NCBI GenBank assembly: GCA_013285855.1
Contig: JABDGW010000025.1
Coordinates: 1-38,722, forward strand
Direction: 5' to 3'
DNA: 38,722 bases
Source of the DNA: Bacteroidota bacterium
Lineage (GTDB): Bacteria; Bacteroidota; Bacteroidia; Chitinophagales; Chitinophagaceae
Below the pieces are notes generated by a model. The model was not told the origin of the DNA and searched no databases. It saw only the letters and a program-made list of their open reading frames with translations. Below, piece after piece: positions 26,056-34,063 of the stretch; the stretch's first letter is position 1, and the number at the start of each line of letters is the position of its first letter. Made by a program: the position numbers and the translations under genes.

Positions 26056-26628
26056 TTATTTAAAATATCCGTGTGTGCTTATTTCTGCGTAAACTTTTTC
26101 AGGAACAAGGTAACGGATACTTACGTTTTTGGCTATCATTTCTCTGATGCCAGTTGCAGAAATTCCCAGTAATGGAGTATTAAGAAAAGTGATATTGTTA
26201 TTTATGATGTTTTGATTATTTATAGAAAAGCCAGGTCTTTTATAAACTAATATCTTATAATTATCTATTATTTCAGTTCCTGATTTCCATTGAAAAATGT
26301 GTGGGAAGTTATCAGATCCGATAAGAACACAAAATTCATGTTGGGGATAAGCACTTGAAATTGCTTTTAAGGTATTAATTGTATACGAAGGAGTTGGTAA
26401 ATGAAATTCAATATCCGAAATTTCAAACCGGTCGTCATTTTCAATAGCAAGTTTTACAAGATTTAAACGCGACTCTGCCTTTAATAAAGCAACATTTTGT
26501 TTGAAAGGGTTTTGCGGAGAAACAATAAACCAAACTTTATCAGCTGCATAATTGGCAACATAATTCGCAATTATTAAATGGCCTATATGAATGGGATTAA
26601 AAGAGCCAAAAAACAATGCTATCCTCAT
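26056..26628 (-). CDS. nadD: Nicotinate-nucleotide adenylyltransferase
   Basis: Adenylates nicotinate mononucleotide to NaAD in NAD synthesis. The nucleotidyltransferase start is FFGSFNPIHIGHL, with the HxGH motif His14/His17. The Bacteroidota-type middle has FIVSPQNPFKQ, where NadD of many bacteria has ...PPHK, and the C-terminal ISATGIRE replaces the usual ISSTxIR (GISATGIREMI). The 190-aa length is normal. It is convergent with the chromate transporter and downstream of feoA by 22 bp, so the two are probably cotranscribed. Confidence 0.95.
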   Translation of the reverse strand: MRIALFFGSFNPIHIGHLIIANYVANYAADKVWFIVSPQNPFKQNVALLKAESRLNLVKLAIENDDRFEISDIEFHLPTPSYTINTLKAISSAYPQHEFCVLIGSDNFPHIFQWKSGTEIIDNYKILVYKRPGFSINNQNIINNNITFLNTPLLGISATGIREMIAKNVSIRYLVPEKVYAEISTHGYFK

Positions 26629-26650
26629 TAATTAGTTCATTTTCAACAAA

Positions 26651-26872
26651 TTATATAATTTCCACTGTGATATTTTCAGCTTCGTTAAGTCGTAAGCTTA
26701 AACTATAACCAGCCACTGCGATAGAAATCGGATCTCCTAAGGGAGCAAATTTTTCAATGAATATTATTTCACCTGGCACAAGCCCCATTTCCATTAGTTT
26801 TATTGAAATATCATTTTTTGAAAAATCAATAATTGTGGCTGTTTGTCCAATTGCCAAGTCAGATAATTTCAT
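26651..26872 (-). CDS. feoA: FeoA-domain protein, without feoB beside it
   Basis: A 73-residue SH3-like FeoA protein. It reads MKLSDLAIGQTATI, then a central MEMGLVPGEIIFIEKFAPLG and AGYSLSLRLNEAENI at the end, matching the family along its whole length. FeoA helps the FeoB ferrous iron transporter. Here no FeoB or FeoC is adjacent; downstream is nadD and upstream the divergent ybeY. It may serve a feoB elsewhere in the genome. A TAnnTTTG element (TAGCTTTG) lies 16 nt upstream of the ATG. Confidence 0.92.
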   Translation of the reverse strand: MKLSDLAIGQTATIIDFSKNDISIKLMEMGLVPGEIIFIEKFAPLGDPISIAVAGYSLSLRLNEAENITVEII

Positions 26873-26888
26873 TTTATTAAAATATATA

Positions 26889-26896
26889 CAAAGCTA
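26889..26896 (-). promoter_or_regulatory. -7 promoter element (TAGCTTTG) of feoA-nadD
   Basis: The minus strand reads TAGCTTTG, an exact TAnnTTTG match, 16 nt before the feoA ATG in the 65-bp feoA/ybeY divergent spacer. Confidence 0.45.
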
Positions 26897-26937
26897 AAAG
26901 TATAGTGGCATTTTACTTTTACGATTTTTGTAAGTAA

Positions 26938-27369
26938 ATGAAAAAGATTTTCTTTTTTAACGCAGATAAAAAAATACTGATTAAGCACAAAAATGCTAGT
27001 GTTCATTTGATTTGTGTTTTATTTAAAGCTGAAGAGGTTTCAATTGAACGTATAAACTATATTTTTTGTTCTGACAGATATCTTCTTAAAATTAATGAGA
27101 AGTATCTTAAGCATATAACCCTGACGGACGTTATTACGTTCGCCCTTTCCAAATCGGGAGAACCTGTTTTTGCAGAAATATATATAAGTATAGACAGAAT
27201 TAAAGAAAATGCAAAGACCTACAAAGTAAAATACCAAAACGAACTTTTAAGAGTTATGCTTCATGGTGCATTGCATTTGTGTGGTTATAAAGACAAAACA
27301 AAATCTGATAAGCAGAAAATGCGAGCAAAAGAAGATTATTATTTGAGTCAGTTTCAAAGTTTCACGTGA
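26938..27369 (+). CDS. ybeY: Endoribonuclease YbeY (rRNA maturation factor)
   Basis: A metal-dependent endoribonuclease involved in 16S rRNA maturation and ribosome quality control. The zinc motif HGALHLCGYKD gives ligands His109, His113 and Asp119. The spacing (+4, +10) is that of E. coli His114, His118 and His124, but the third ligand is Asp rather than His. LTDVITFAL and EIYISIDRIKENA are the other family blocks. Length is 143 aa. Its TGA overlaps the GTG start of the following CAP-domain gene (GTGA), so they are translationally coupled. A near-consensus parS palindrome covers this junction. Confidence 0.93.
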   Translation: MKKIFFFNADKKILIKHKNASVHLICVLFKAEEVSIERINYIFCSDRYLLKINEKYLKHITLTDVITFALSKSGEPVFAEIYISIDRIKENAKTYKVKYQNELLRVMLHGALHLCGYKDKTKSDKQKMRAKEDYYLSQFQSFT

Positions 27370-27373
27370 AGCA
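27358..27373. promoter_or_regulatory. parS-like ParB-binding palindrome, site 1
   Basis: The 16-mer centred on CACGTG matches the bacterial parS consensus (TGTTTCACGTGAAACA) at 14 of 16 positions; the differences are at positions 1 and 14. It lies inside the coding overlap of ybeY and the CAP gene. ParB binding is expected from the match but not shown. Confidence 0.6.
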
Positions 27374-28037
27374 AATTTTTTATTTTATTTTATTACTACT
27401 ACTAAGTCTGAGAGGCTATAGTCAAAACATGTTAATGTTTAAAGATGCGATTTTACCTAAACCTAAAACTACAGACACTCTTATAGTTAAATGGAACAAA
27501 ACTCAGCCAGATTATAAGTCCCTTTCTTCAACGGAACAACAATTCTATTATTGGACTAATTATAGCAGAGCATACCCATCTCTTTTTTTTGACAGCGTTG
27601 TTAAACCTATAATTGAAATATATCCGCAGCTTAAAGGGCCTAATTCCGTAAGTCTTGAAAATGATTTAAAAACCTTAAGAAGCTTACCCTTATTAGCCTT
27701 AAATCCTGCCTTGCTAAAAATGGCTGCATTTCATGCTGGGGATATCACGTCTCACGATGCAAATCCTTCACATACATCTACAACAGGCGAAACGTTTGTT
27801 GATAGATTTAAGAGATTTAGCTTAAAGAATTGCGGTGGAGAAAATATTAGTTATGGCGCACCTAATATAGATCCTGTTTTTATGCTTGTTTTATTATATC
27901 TTGATATAAATGTTTCAGATCTGGGACATCGCAAAGCCCTATTGAACCCTGCATTTCTTAATACTGGACTTGCAGCGTATACCTATAAAAATGGAAATAT
28001 TTTTATAGTTGAGGATTTTGCCTGTGTTCAGAATTAG
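27366..28037 (+). CDS. Secreted CAP-domain (SCP/PR-1-like) protein
   Basis: An exported 223-residue protein with a signal peptide (MKQIFYFILLLLLSLRGYSQ) and a CAP superfamily domain. Family blocks are FHAGDITSHDANPSHTS (the CAP HxxD/SH region), NCGGENISYG (GENI) and LGHRKALLNP (GHRxxLLNP). Bacterial CAP proteins are widespread and of mostly unknown function; metal or lipid binding has been proposed for some. The start is GTG 27366, overlapping the ybeY stop by 4 bp. The leader peptide follows directly, so this start is well supported. It lies between two parS-like sites. Confidence 0.85.
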   Translation: MKQIFYFILLLLLSLRGYSQNMLMFKDAILPKPKTTDTLIVKWNKTQPDYKSLSSTEQQFYYWTNYSRAYPSLFFDSVVKPIIEIYPQLKGPNSVSLENDLKTLRSLPLLALNPALLKMAAFHAGDITSHDANPSHTSTTGETFVDRFKRFSLKNCGGENISYGAPNIDPVFMLVLLYLDINVSDLGHRKALLNPAFLNTGLAAYTYKNGNIFIVEDFACVQN

Positions 28038-28051
28038 TTTCACGTGAAATA
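28036..28051. promoter_or_regulatory. parS-like ParB-binding palindrome, site 2
   Basis: The 16-mer centred on CACGTG (28041-28046) matches TGTTTCACGTGAAACA at 14 of 16 positions; the differences are at positions 1 and 15. It lies between the CAP gene and mnmG, directly upstream of the mnmG promoter region. The mnmG -7 candidate (TATCTTTA, 28060-28067) is 9 bp further on, so bound ParB could cover the -33 region. Confidence 0.62.
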
Positions 28052-28059
28052 ACAATATT

Positions 28060-28067
28060 TATCTTTA
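28060..28067 (+). promoter_or_regulatory. -7-like element (TATCTTTA) of mnmG
   Basis: TATCTTTA matches TAnnTTTG except for the last base and ends 4 nt before the mnmG ATG, which would give a leaderless or nearly leaderless message. Weak evidence alone. Confidence 0.3.
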
Positions 28068-28071
28068 CAGT

Positions 28072-29940
28072 ATGTTTCCTGAGTATGATGTAATTGTTGT
28101 AGGTGCTGGTCATGCTGGTTGTGAAGCCGCAGCTTCCGCTGCCAATCTCGGCACTAAAGTGTTGCTTGTTACTATGAATATGCAAACTATAGCACAAATG
28201 AGCTGTAATCCGGCAATGGGTGGAATAGCGAAGGGCCAGATTGTGCGGGAAATTGATGCTTTAGGCGGTTATAGCGGAATTGTTAGTGATAAAAGCATGC
28301 TCCAATTTAGAATGCTTAATAAGAGTAAAGGCCCAGCAATGTGGAGTCCACGTTCGCAAAATGACAGAATGTTGTTTGCAACTACTTGGCGAGATATGCT
28401 TGAACAAACAAGTAATCTTGATTTTTATCAGGATACCGTTAAAGCTCTTTCAATAAAAAATAATGTAATAAAAGGTATTGTTACAGGTCTGGGACATGAA
28501 ATTTCTGCAAAAGCTGTAATTATAACCAGCGGTACATTTCTTAATGGCATAATACATATAGGAGAAAAAAAATTCGGTGGCGGCAGGATTTCAGAAAAAA
28601 ATTCAACTGGTATAACAGAGCAATTGGTTGAATTAGGATTTGAAAGCAATCGTTTAAAAACAGGAACACCGCCACGAATTGATGGCAGAACTTTGAACTA
28701 TACCTTAATGGAAATTCAGAATGGTGATGATGTAATTAGCGGGTTCTCTTATTTGCCTGTTGAAAAAATTGAATCTTCCAGGCAATTACCCTGTTATATA
28801 ACTTATACAAGCACGGAAGTGCATGAAGTTTTAAAAAAAGGATTTGACCGTAGTCCCATGTTTTGCGGACGTATAGAAGGGCGAGGGCCACGTTATTGCC
28901 CTAGTATTGAAGATAAAATTAATCGCTTTGCAGAGCGGGACAGGCATCAAATATTTGTTGAACCTGAGGGGTTTAATACTGTTGAAATTTATGTAAATGG
29001 GTTTTCAACTTCATTGCCTGAAGAAATTCAATACGAAGCGCTTCGTAAAATGAAAGGTTTTGAAAACGCTAAAATGTTCAGGCCAGGTTATGCAATAGAA
29101 TATGATTATTTTCCTCCGACACAATTAAAGCATTCACTGGAAACAAAACTTATAGATAACTTGTTTTTCGCAGGGCAAATAAATGGAACAACAGGTTATG
29201 AAGAAGCGGCTTGCCAAGGCTTAATGGCAGGCATAAATGCATATCAGAAAGTAATTGACTCAGAGCCATTTATATTAAAACGGGATGAAGCATACATTGG
29301 AGTTTTAATTGATGATCTTATTAGCAAAGGCACAGATGAACCTTATAGAATGTTCACAAGCCGTGCTGAATTTAGAACGCTACTCAGGCAGGACAATGCT
29401 GATCTTCGCCTTACCGAAAAAAGTTTCCGCTTGGGGCTCGCAAGCCAGGAAAGAATGGAAAATATTTTGATCAAACAAAAAGGAGTTCAGGAGATAAAAT
29501 TAATTTTACAAAATATTTCTCTTCAGCCCGACGAAGTAAATAATTATCTGCAGCGAATAAATTCTTCAGTGATTGATGAAAAACAAAAAGCATTAAAATT
29601 ATTGTTGCGCCCTGATGTGAGTTTAAACGATATGATACAGCAAATTCCTGCATTAAATGATAAACTCCATTTTTATAAAAAGGAAACCATTGAACAGGCA
29701 GAAATTAATATCAAATATGAGCGTTATATTGAAAAAGAACAGGAATTGGCTGAACGTTTGTCAACGATGGAAAATGCCATGATACCTGAAACATTTAATT
29801 ATGATCGCATTACTGCATTAAGTGCCGAAGCTTTACAAAAATTTAAGAAAATAAAACCCAGAACTTTAGGCCAGGCAGGCAGAATTTCAGGCGTAAACCC
29901 AAGTGATGTACAAATTCTGATGGTGTACATGGGAAGATAG
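28072..29940 (+). CDS. mnmG: tRNA uridine-5-carboxymethylaminomethyl modification enzyme MnmG
   Basis: FAD-dependent MnmG (GidA) forms a complex with MnmE to place cmnm5 groups on the wobble uridine of several tRNAs. The FAD-binding start is VVGAGHAGCEAAASAA (Gly-x-Gly-x-x-Gly). Family blocks are MSCNPAMGGIAKGQIVREIDALGG, GPAMWSPRSQNDR, TGTPPRIDGRT, GRGPRYCPSIEDKINRF and GYEEAACQGLMAGINA. The 622-aa length is normal, ending QAGRISGVNPSDVQILMVYMGR. The ATG at 28072 is 34 bp after the CAP gene's stop. mnmG (gidA) is often adjacent to oriC, which matters here because of the parS-like sites. mnmE is not in the window. Confidence 0.98.
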   Translation: MFPEYDVIVVGAGHAGCEAAASAANLGTKVLLVTMNMQTIAQMSCNPAMGGIAKGQIVREIDALGGYSGIVSDKSMLQFRMLNKSKGPAMWSPRSQNDRMLFATTWRDMLEQTSNLDFYQDTVKALSIKNNVIKGIVTGLGHEISAKAVIITSGTFLNGIIHIGEKKFGGGRISEKNSTGITEQLVELGFESNRLKTGTPPRIDGRTLNYTLMEIQNGDDVISGFSYLPVEKIESSRQLPCYITYTSTEVHEVLKKGFDRSPMFCGRIEGRGPRYCPSIEDKINRFAERDRHQIFVEPEGFNTVEIYVNGFSTSLPEEIQYEALRKMKGFENAKMFRPGYAIEYDYFPPTQLKHSLETKLIDNLFFAGQINGTTGYEEAACQGLMAGINAYQKVIDSEPFILKRDEAYIGVLIDDLISKGTDEPYRMFTSRAEFRTLLRQDNADLRLTEKSFRLGLASQERMENILIKQKGVQEIKLILQNISLQPDEVNNYLQRINSSVIDEKQKALKLLLRPDVSLNDMIQQIPALNDKLHFYKKETIEQAEINIKYERYIEKEQELAERLSTMENAMIPETFNYDRITALSAEALQKFKKIKPRTLGQAGRISGVNPSDVQILMVYMGR

Positions 29941-30010
29941 CTTCATCTTTAACTTTTGGTTGCGCAATAATCTTTTTTCAGTGTGTAATATTACAATTCA
30001 ATGTAATTAC

Positions 30011-30769
30011 TTGAAACCGTTCATTTTCTTTCTTTCTTTTTTTTTCTTAATGAGTACTACTGCCAAAAGTCAGTCTGTTATCAGCGGAACAGTTTCAGAT
30101 TACTTCAGCAAAAAACCTTTGGATGCGGTAACAGTACAAACAAGTTCCGGATATTATACTATTAGCGATTCACTTGGAAGATATAGTATTAATGTAAAAA
30201 AAAATGATTCAGTTTGGTTCAGTTACCTGAATAAACAAACAATGAAATATTCTGTGGATACAATAACACACCCACAAGGTTTTGATGTTGCTTTATATGT
30301 GGATGTACGCTGGTTACCGGAAGTAAAAGTGCAAACAAAAAATTATAAATTAGATTCTATTGAAAACAGGCAAACGTATGCGAAAGCTTTTAATTATCGC
30401 AAACCGGGATTGAGATTTAGCCCGCAACCCACGTCTTCCAGTTATGTTCCCGGAAGTGTAACTGCAGGTTTGGATTTAGATGAAATAATAAACTCGTTCA
30501 GGTTTAAACGCAACAGGCAAATGCTTGCGTTTCAGCAAAGACTGTTGCAGGATGAAGAAGATAAATATATAGATCACCGCTACACAAGATATCTTGTAAA
30601 AAAACTCACTGGCCTTGATGATAAAGAATTGGAAGATTTTATGAATTTTTATCGCCCTACTTACGAAGAAGTTCAGGCGATGAATGATATTGAATTAGGT
30701 TATTATATTGAGCAGTGTTATAAAAATTATGCATTTTTAAAAGAGCGTAAATCATCAAGCAATCCATAG
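30011..30769 (+). CDS. Exported CarboxypepD_reg-like domain protein
   Basis: An exported protein with a carboxypeptidase regulatory-like (beta-sandwich) domain after the signal peptide. I chose TTG 30011 (252 aa), which gives MKPFIFFLSFFFLMSTTAKSQS, a typical signal peptide. The first possible start (TTG 29960) would add 17 residues before it. The domain reads VISGTVSDYFSKKPLDAVTV (about residues 23-42), then GYYTISDSLGRYSINVKKND. The second half (helical; LLQDEEDKYIDHRYTRYLVKKL, NFYRPTYEEVQAMN) has no family I recognise. Function is unknown, and envelope location is inferred. It converges with the RND transporter gene, 7 bp apart. Confidence 0.8.
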   Translation: MKPFIFFLSFFFLMSTTAKSQSVISGTVSDYFSKKPLDAVTVQTSSGYYTISDSLGRYSINVKKNDSVWFSYLNKQTMKYSVDTITHPQGFDVALYVDVRWLPEVKVQTKNYKLDSIENRQTYAKAFNYRKPGLRFSPQPTSSSYVPGSVTAGLDLDEIINSFRFKRNRQMLAFQQRLLQDEEDKYIDHRYTRYLVKKLTGLDDKELEDFMNFYRPTYEEVQAMNDIELGYYIEQCYKNYAFLKERKSSSNP

Positions 30770-30776
30770 CTTTTTG

Positions 30777-33700
30777 CTATTCACTATCCGGCATATCAGG
30801 TGTATTGCGTTTATCAGATTCGGTTTTTAAATAGGCAAGTTTTTTCTTGCCATACGAAGCCTTTGTTATAACAACAAATAACACCGGTACTACAAAAATT
30901 GCCAGAGATGTTGCGGCAAGCATACCGCCAAATACAGTATAACCAATAGTGTTGCGGGCAATAGAACTTGCCCCGGATGCCAGGGCTAATGGCAATACGC
31001 CGAGCAAAAATGCAATAGAGGTCATTAATATCGGGCGAAGGCGAAGACTCACTGCCTGTAAAGTAGATTCAATAATCGGTATACCTCTGTCAACTCTTTC
31101 TTTTGCGTATTCAACAATAAGGATTGCATTTTTTGCAGATAATCCGATCAATGTTATCAACCCTATTTGTGCATATACGTTATTGGTTAAACGAGGAATT
31201 AAAGTAAGCGTAAGTATAGCACCCAACACACCAATTGGTACTGCAAGTAATACAGAAAACGGAACAGCCCAGCTTTCATATAACGCAGCCAAAAACAGGA
31301 ATACAAATACAATTGATAAAGCGAATATGTAAACAGCGCTTGAACCTGATTTTATTTCCTGCAGGCTTAACCCTGAAAATTCATATCCATAACCTTCAGG
31401 TAAATTATCTCCCACACGTTTTAATGCATCCAACGCCTGGCCGCTGCTATAACCTTGTTTTGCACTGCCATCTACTTCCGCACTTCTGTAAATATTAAAG
31501 TGAGAAATAAGCGGTGCAGTTTCAGTAATCTTATAACTTACTATGGCGCTTAGCGGTATCATACTGCCCATATTATTCTTTACATAGTAAGTTCCTATTT
31601 TAGAAATATCATTTCTGAAATTAGTATCTGCCTGTGCAACAACATAAAAGTTTCTCCCATAAATGGTTAATTGATTAATATATGTGCTGCCCATATACAT
31701 CTGCATAGTGTTGTAAACATCTGACAAGCTAAGCCCTAATTTTTTTGCTTTATCCCTGTCAACATTTACCTGGTATGCCGGCGTATTCGCAGTAAAAAAA
31801 GTAAATGCACCTTGCGGGCTGTTATCAATCTCAGGTTGCTTTTTTAAATCAGCCACAAAGTTGTTTACAACTTTTGAAAAATCTTTAATACTATCATTGG
31901 ATTGTCTTTGTTCAATTTGAATACTGAATCCACCTGCATTACCTAAACCGGGAACAGCAGGTGGTTTTACAACAATTATTCTTGCCTGCTTTATGGATGC
32001 AAAACGTTTATTCAATTCGGCAACAACACCGTCAATTTTTTCTGATTCTTTTTTTCTTTGATCCCAGGGCTTTAACTGCATAAACATACTTCCACTGTTT
32101 GACTTTGCGCCACCGGTTAAGAAATTTATACCACCTAATGCGGCAACGTGTAAAACGCCTGGCACTGTTCGTGCCTTTGCCATCATACTGTCTATTACAG
32201 TTAAGCTTCGTGTTGTAGAACCGGATTCAGGAATTTCAAAAGTAGTTATCAAACGACCGTCATCTTCTGTTGGTATAAAGCCTGTTGGTTTATGTGAAAA
32301 CAATAATCCATCTGCAATAAAAATGCACACCAATAATATAATTACAAGTGGCGCTTTTTTAATCCATGTTTTTACACCAGATGTATAACCCTTCGTAAAT
32401 TTTTCGAAACCAACATTAAACTTATAAAAGAATTTATTGAGGCCTTTGGATTTTTTATCTATGTGCTGTGGTTTTAATAACAAAGCACATAAAGCAGGTG
32501 TAAGTGATAAAGCAATAAATGCTGACAATAAAACTGATATAGCAATTGTGATAGCAAATTGCTGATACAACCTTCCTACAATACCCGGTATAAAACCAAC
32601 AGGCACAAATACCGCTGCCAATATTAATGCTATCGCTATAACAGGACCAGTAATATCTTTCAAGGCTTTTGCTGTTGCTTCTTTTGCAGATAAGCCTTCT
32701 GTATCTATATAATGCTGTACTGCTTCCACCACTACAATGGCATCATCAACCACAATACCAATGGCAAGCACAAAACCAAACATGGTAAGTGTATTAATGG
32801 TAAAGCCAAGAGGTATAAAAAATATAAATGTGCCTACAATTGCTACAGGAATCGCGAGCACCGGAATTAATGTTGAACGCCAGTTTTGAAGAAAAAGAAA
32901 TACAACTATCGTTACAAGCAATAACGCTATGAGAAGTGTACGTACAACATCGCTGATAGAAACCTTTACAACTGTTACAGACTCGAATGGAACAACATAA
33001 GACACATCTGACGGAAAATATTTTTTCATATTCTCCATGGCCGCATATACGCCATCGGCGGTTTGCAGCGCATTGCTGTTAGGTGCCTGGTAAACCAATA
33101 AATAAGATGCCCGCTTTCCATCAACAAAAGAATTAGCTGTATAACTTACTTTACCTAATTGTATGCGTGCAACATCTTTAAGATATACAATTGAATTATC
33201 CTGCGGATTAGAGCGTACCACAATATTTCCAAAATCTTTTTCTGTTGTAAGGCGGCTGTTTGTAAAAACCGTGAATTCAAATGGCGATGTTGAGTTTTGC
33301 GGGGGCGCAGCAACAGAACCGGCTGCCACCTGAAGATTTTGTTCATTAATTGCATTCTGTACATCAGAATAAGTTAACCCAAGTTGCGCGAGTTTATCAG
33401 GCTGCAACCATACACGCATACTAAAATTGTCAGCACGGCTAAATACATCACCTACACCAGGCACACGCAGCAACTGGTCGCGTACATAAATGTTTGCATA
33501 GTTGTCCATGAAAGGAATGCTATGCGAACTATTGGGAGAATAAATAGCAACAAGCATTAAAATACTTGGGTTACGCTTTAAAGTAGTCACACCTAATTTT
33601 TGAACCTGGCTTGGCAATGTTGGTGTTGCTATACCAACACGGTTTTGAATATCTAACGCAACTATATCAGGATTTGCATCAATGTTAAGGGTAGCAGTAA

Positions 33701-33980
33701 TACTTGATTGCCCATTGTTTGCACTATTACTTTGCAGGTATTGCAGTCCAGGCACACCATTAATCTGTGTTTCTATTGGTGTAGTTGTTGTTTGTTCAAC
33801 AGTTTGAGCATCGGCACCCGTAAAATTGCTGGTGATAGATACGGTTGGCGGGGTTATATTAGGATATTGGCTGATGGGCATATTAATAATGGCCAGCGTT
33901 CCAACCATTACTATTACAATTGAAATTACTATCGCTGTTACCGGTCTTCGAAGAAATATGTTTGATGAAGGTTCGCTCAT
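30777..33980 (-). CDS. RND multidrug efflux permease (AcrB/HAE1 family)
   Basis: A 1067-residue inner-membrane proton-driven efflux pump of the HAE1 family. The start SNIFLRRPVTAIVISIVIV, the NGVPGLQYLQSNSAN block and duplicated transmembrane halves are typical. The proton-relay pair Asp412-Asp413 (GIVVDDAIVVVE) corresponds to Asp407/408 of AcrB. Lys950 (GLSAKNAILIVEYA) corresponds to Lys940. It is the last gene of a tolC-acrA-acrB operon, 83 bp after the adaptor gene. It would form a tripartite pump with the other two. Substrates cannot be told from the sequence. Confidence 0.96.
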   Translation of the reverse strand: MSEPSSNIFLRRPVTAIVISIVIVMVGTLAIINMPISQYPNITPPTVSITSNFTGADAQTVEQTTTTPIETQINGVPGLQYLQSNSANNGQSSITATLNIDANPDIVALDIQNRVGIATPTLPSQVQKLGVTTLKRNPSILMLVAIYSPNSSHSIPFMDNYANIYVRDQLLRVPGVGDVFSRADNFSMRVWLQPDKLAQLGLTYSDVQNAINEQNLQVAAGSVAAPPQNSTSPFEFTVFTNSRLTTEKDFGNIVVRSNPQDNSIVYLKDVARIQLGKVSYTANSFVDGKRASYLLVYQAPNSNALQTADGVYAAMENMKKYFPSDVSYVVPFESVTVVKVSISDVVRTLLIALLLVTIVVFLFLQNWRSTLIPVLAIPVAIVGTFIFFIPLGFTINTLTMFGFVLAIGIVVDDAIVVVEAVQHYIDTEGLSAKEATAKALKDITGPVIAIALILAAVFVPVGFIPGIVGRLYQQFAITIAISVLLSAFIALSLTPALCALLLKPQHIDKKSKGLNKFFYKFNVGFEKFTKGYTSGVKTWIKKAPLVIILLVCIFIADGLLFSHKPTGFIPTEDDGRLITTFEIPESGSTTRSLTVIDSMMAKARTVPGVLHVAALGGINFLTGGAKSNSGSMFMQLKPWDQRKKESEKIDGVVAELNKRFASIKQARIIVVKPPAVPGLGNAGGFSIQIEQRQSNDSIKDFSKVVNNFVADLKKQPEIDNSPQGAFTFFTANTPAYQVNVDRDKAKKLGLSLSDVYNTMQMYMGSTYINQLTIYGRNFYVVAQADTNFRNDISKIGTYYVKNNMGSMIPLSAIVSYKITETAPLISHFNIYRSAEVDGSAKQGYSSGQALDALKRVGDNLPEGYGYEFSGLSLQEIKSGSSAVYIFALSIVFVFLFLAALYESWAVPFSVLLAVPIGVLGAILTLTLIPRLTNNVYAQIGLITLIGLSAKNAILIVEYAKERVDRGIPIIESTLQAVSLRLRPILMTSIAFLLGVLPLALASGASSIARNTIGYTVFGGMLAATSLAIFVVPVLFVVITKASYGKKKLAYLKTESDKRNTPDMPDSE

Positions 33981-34063
33981 ACTGCTTTTTAATTTAGCTT
34001 AAATTCATCTGTTCTTTCGCATTTTGCTACTTACACTTTTAAATAATAGCCATGCCTTACTGC

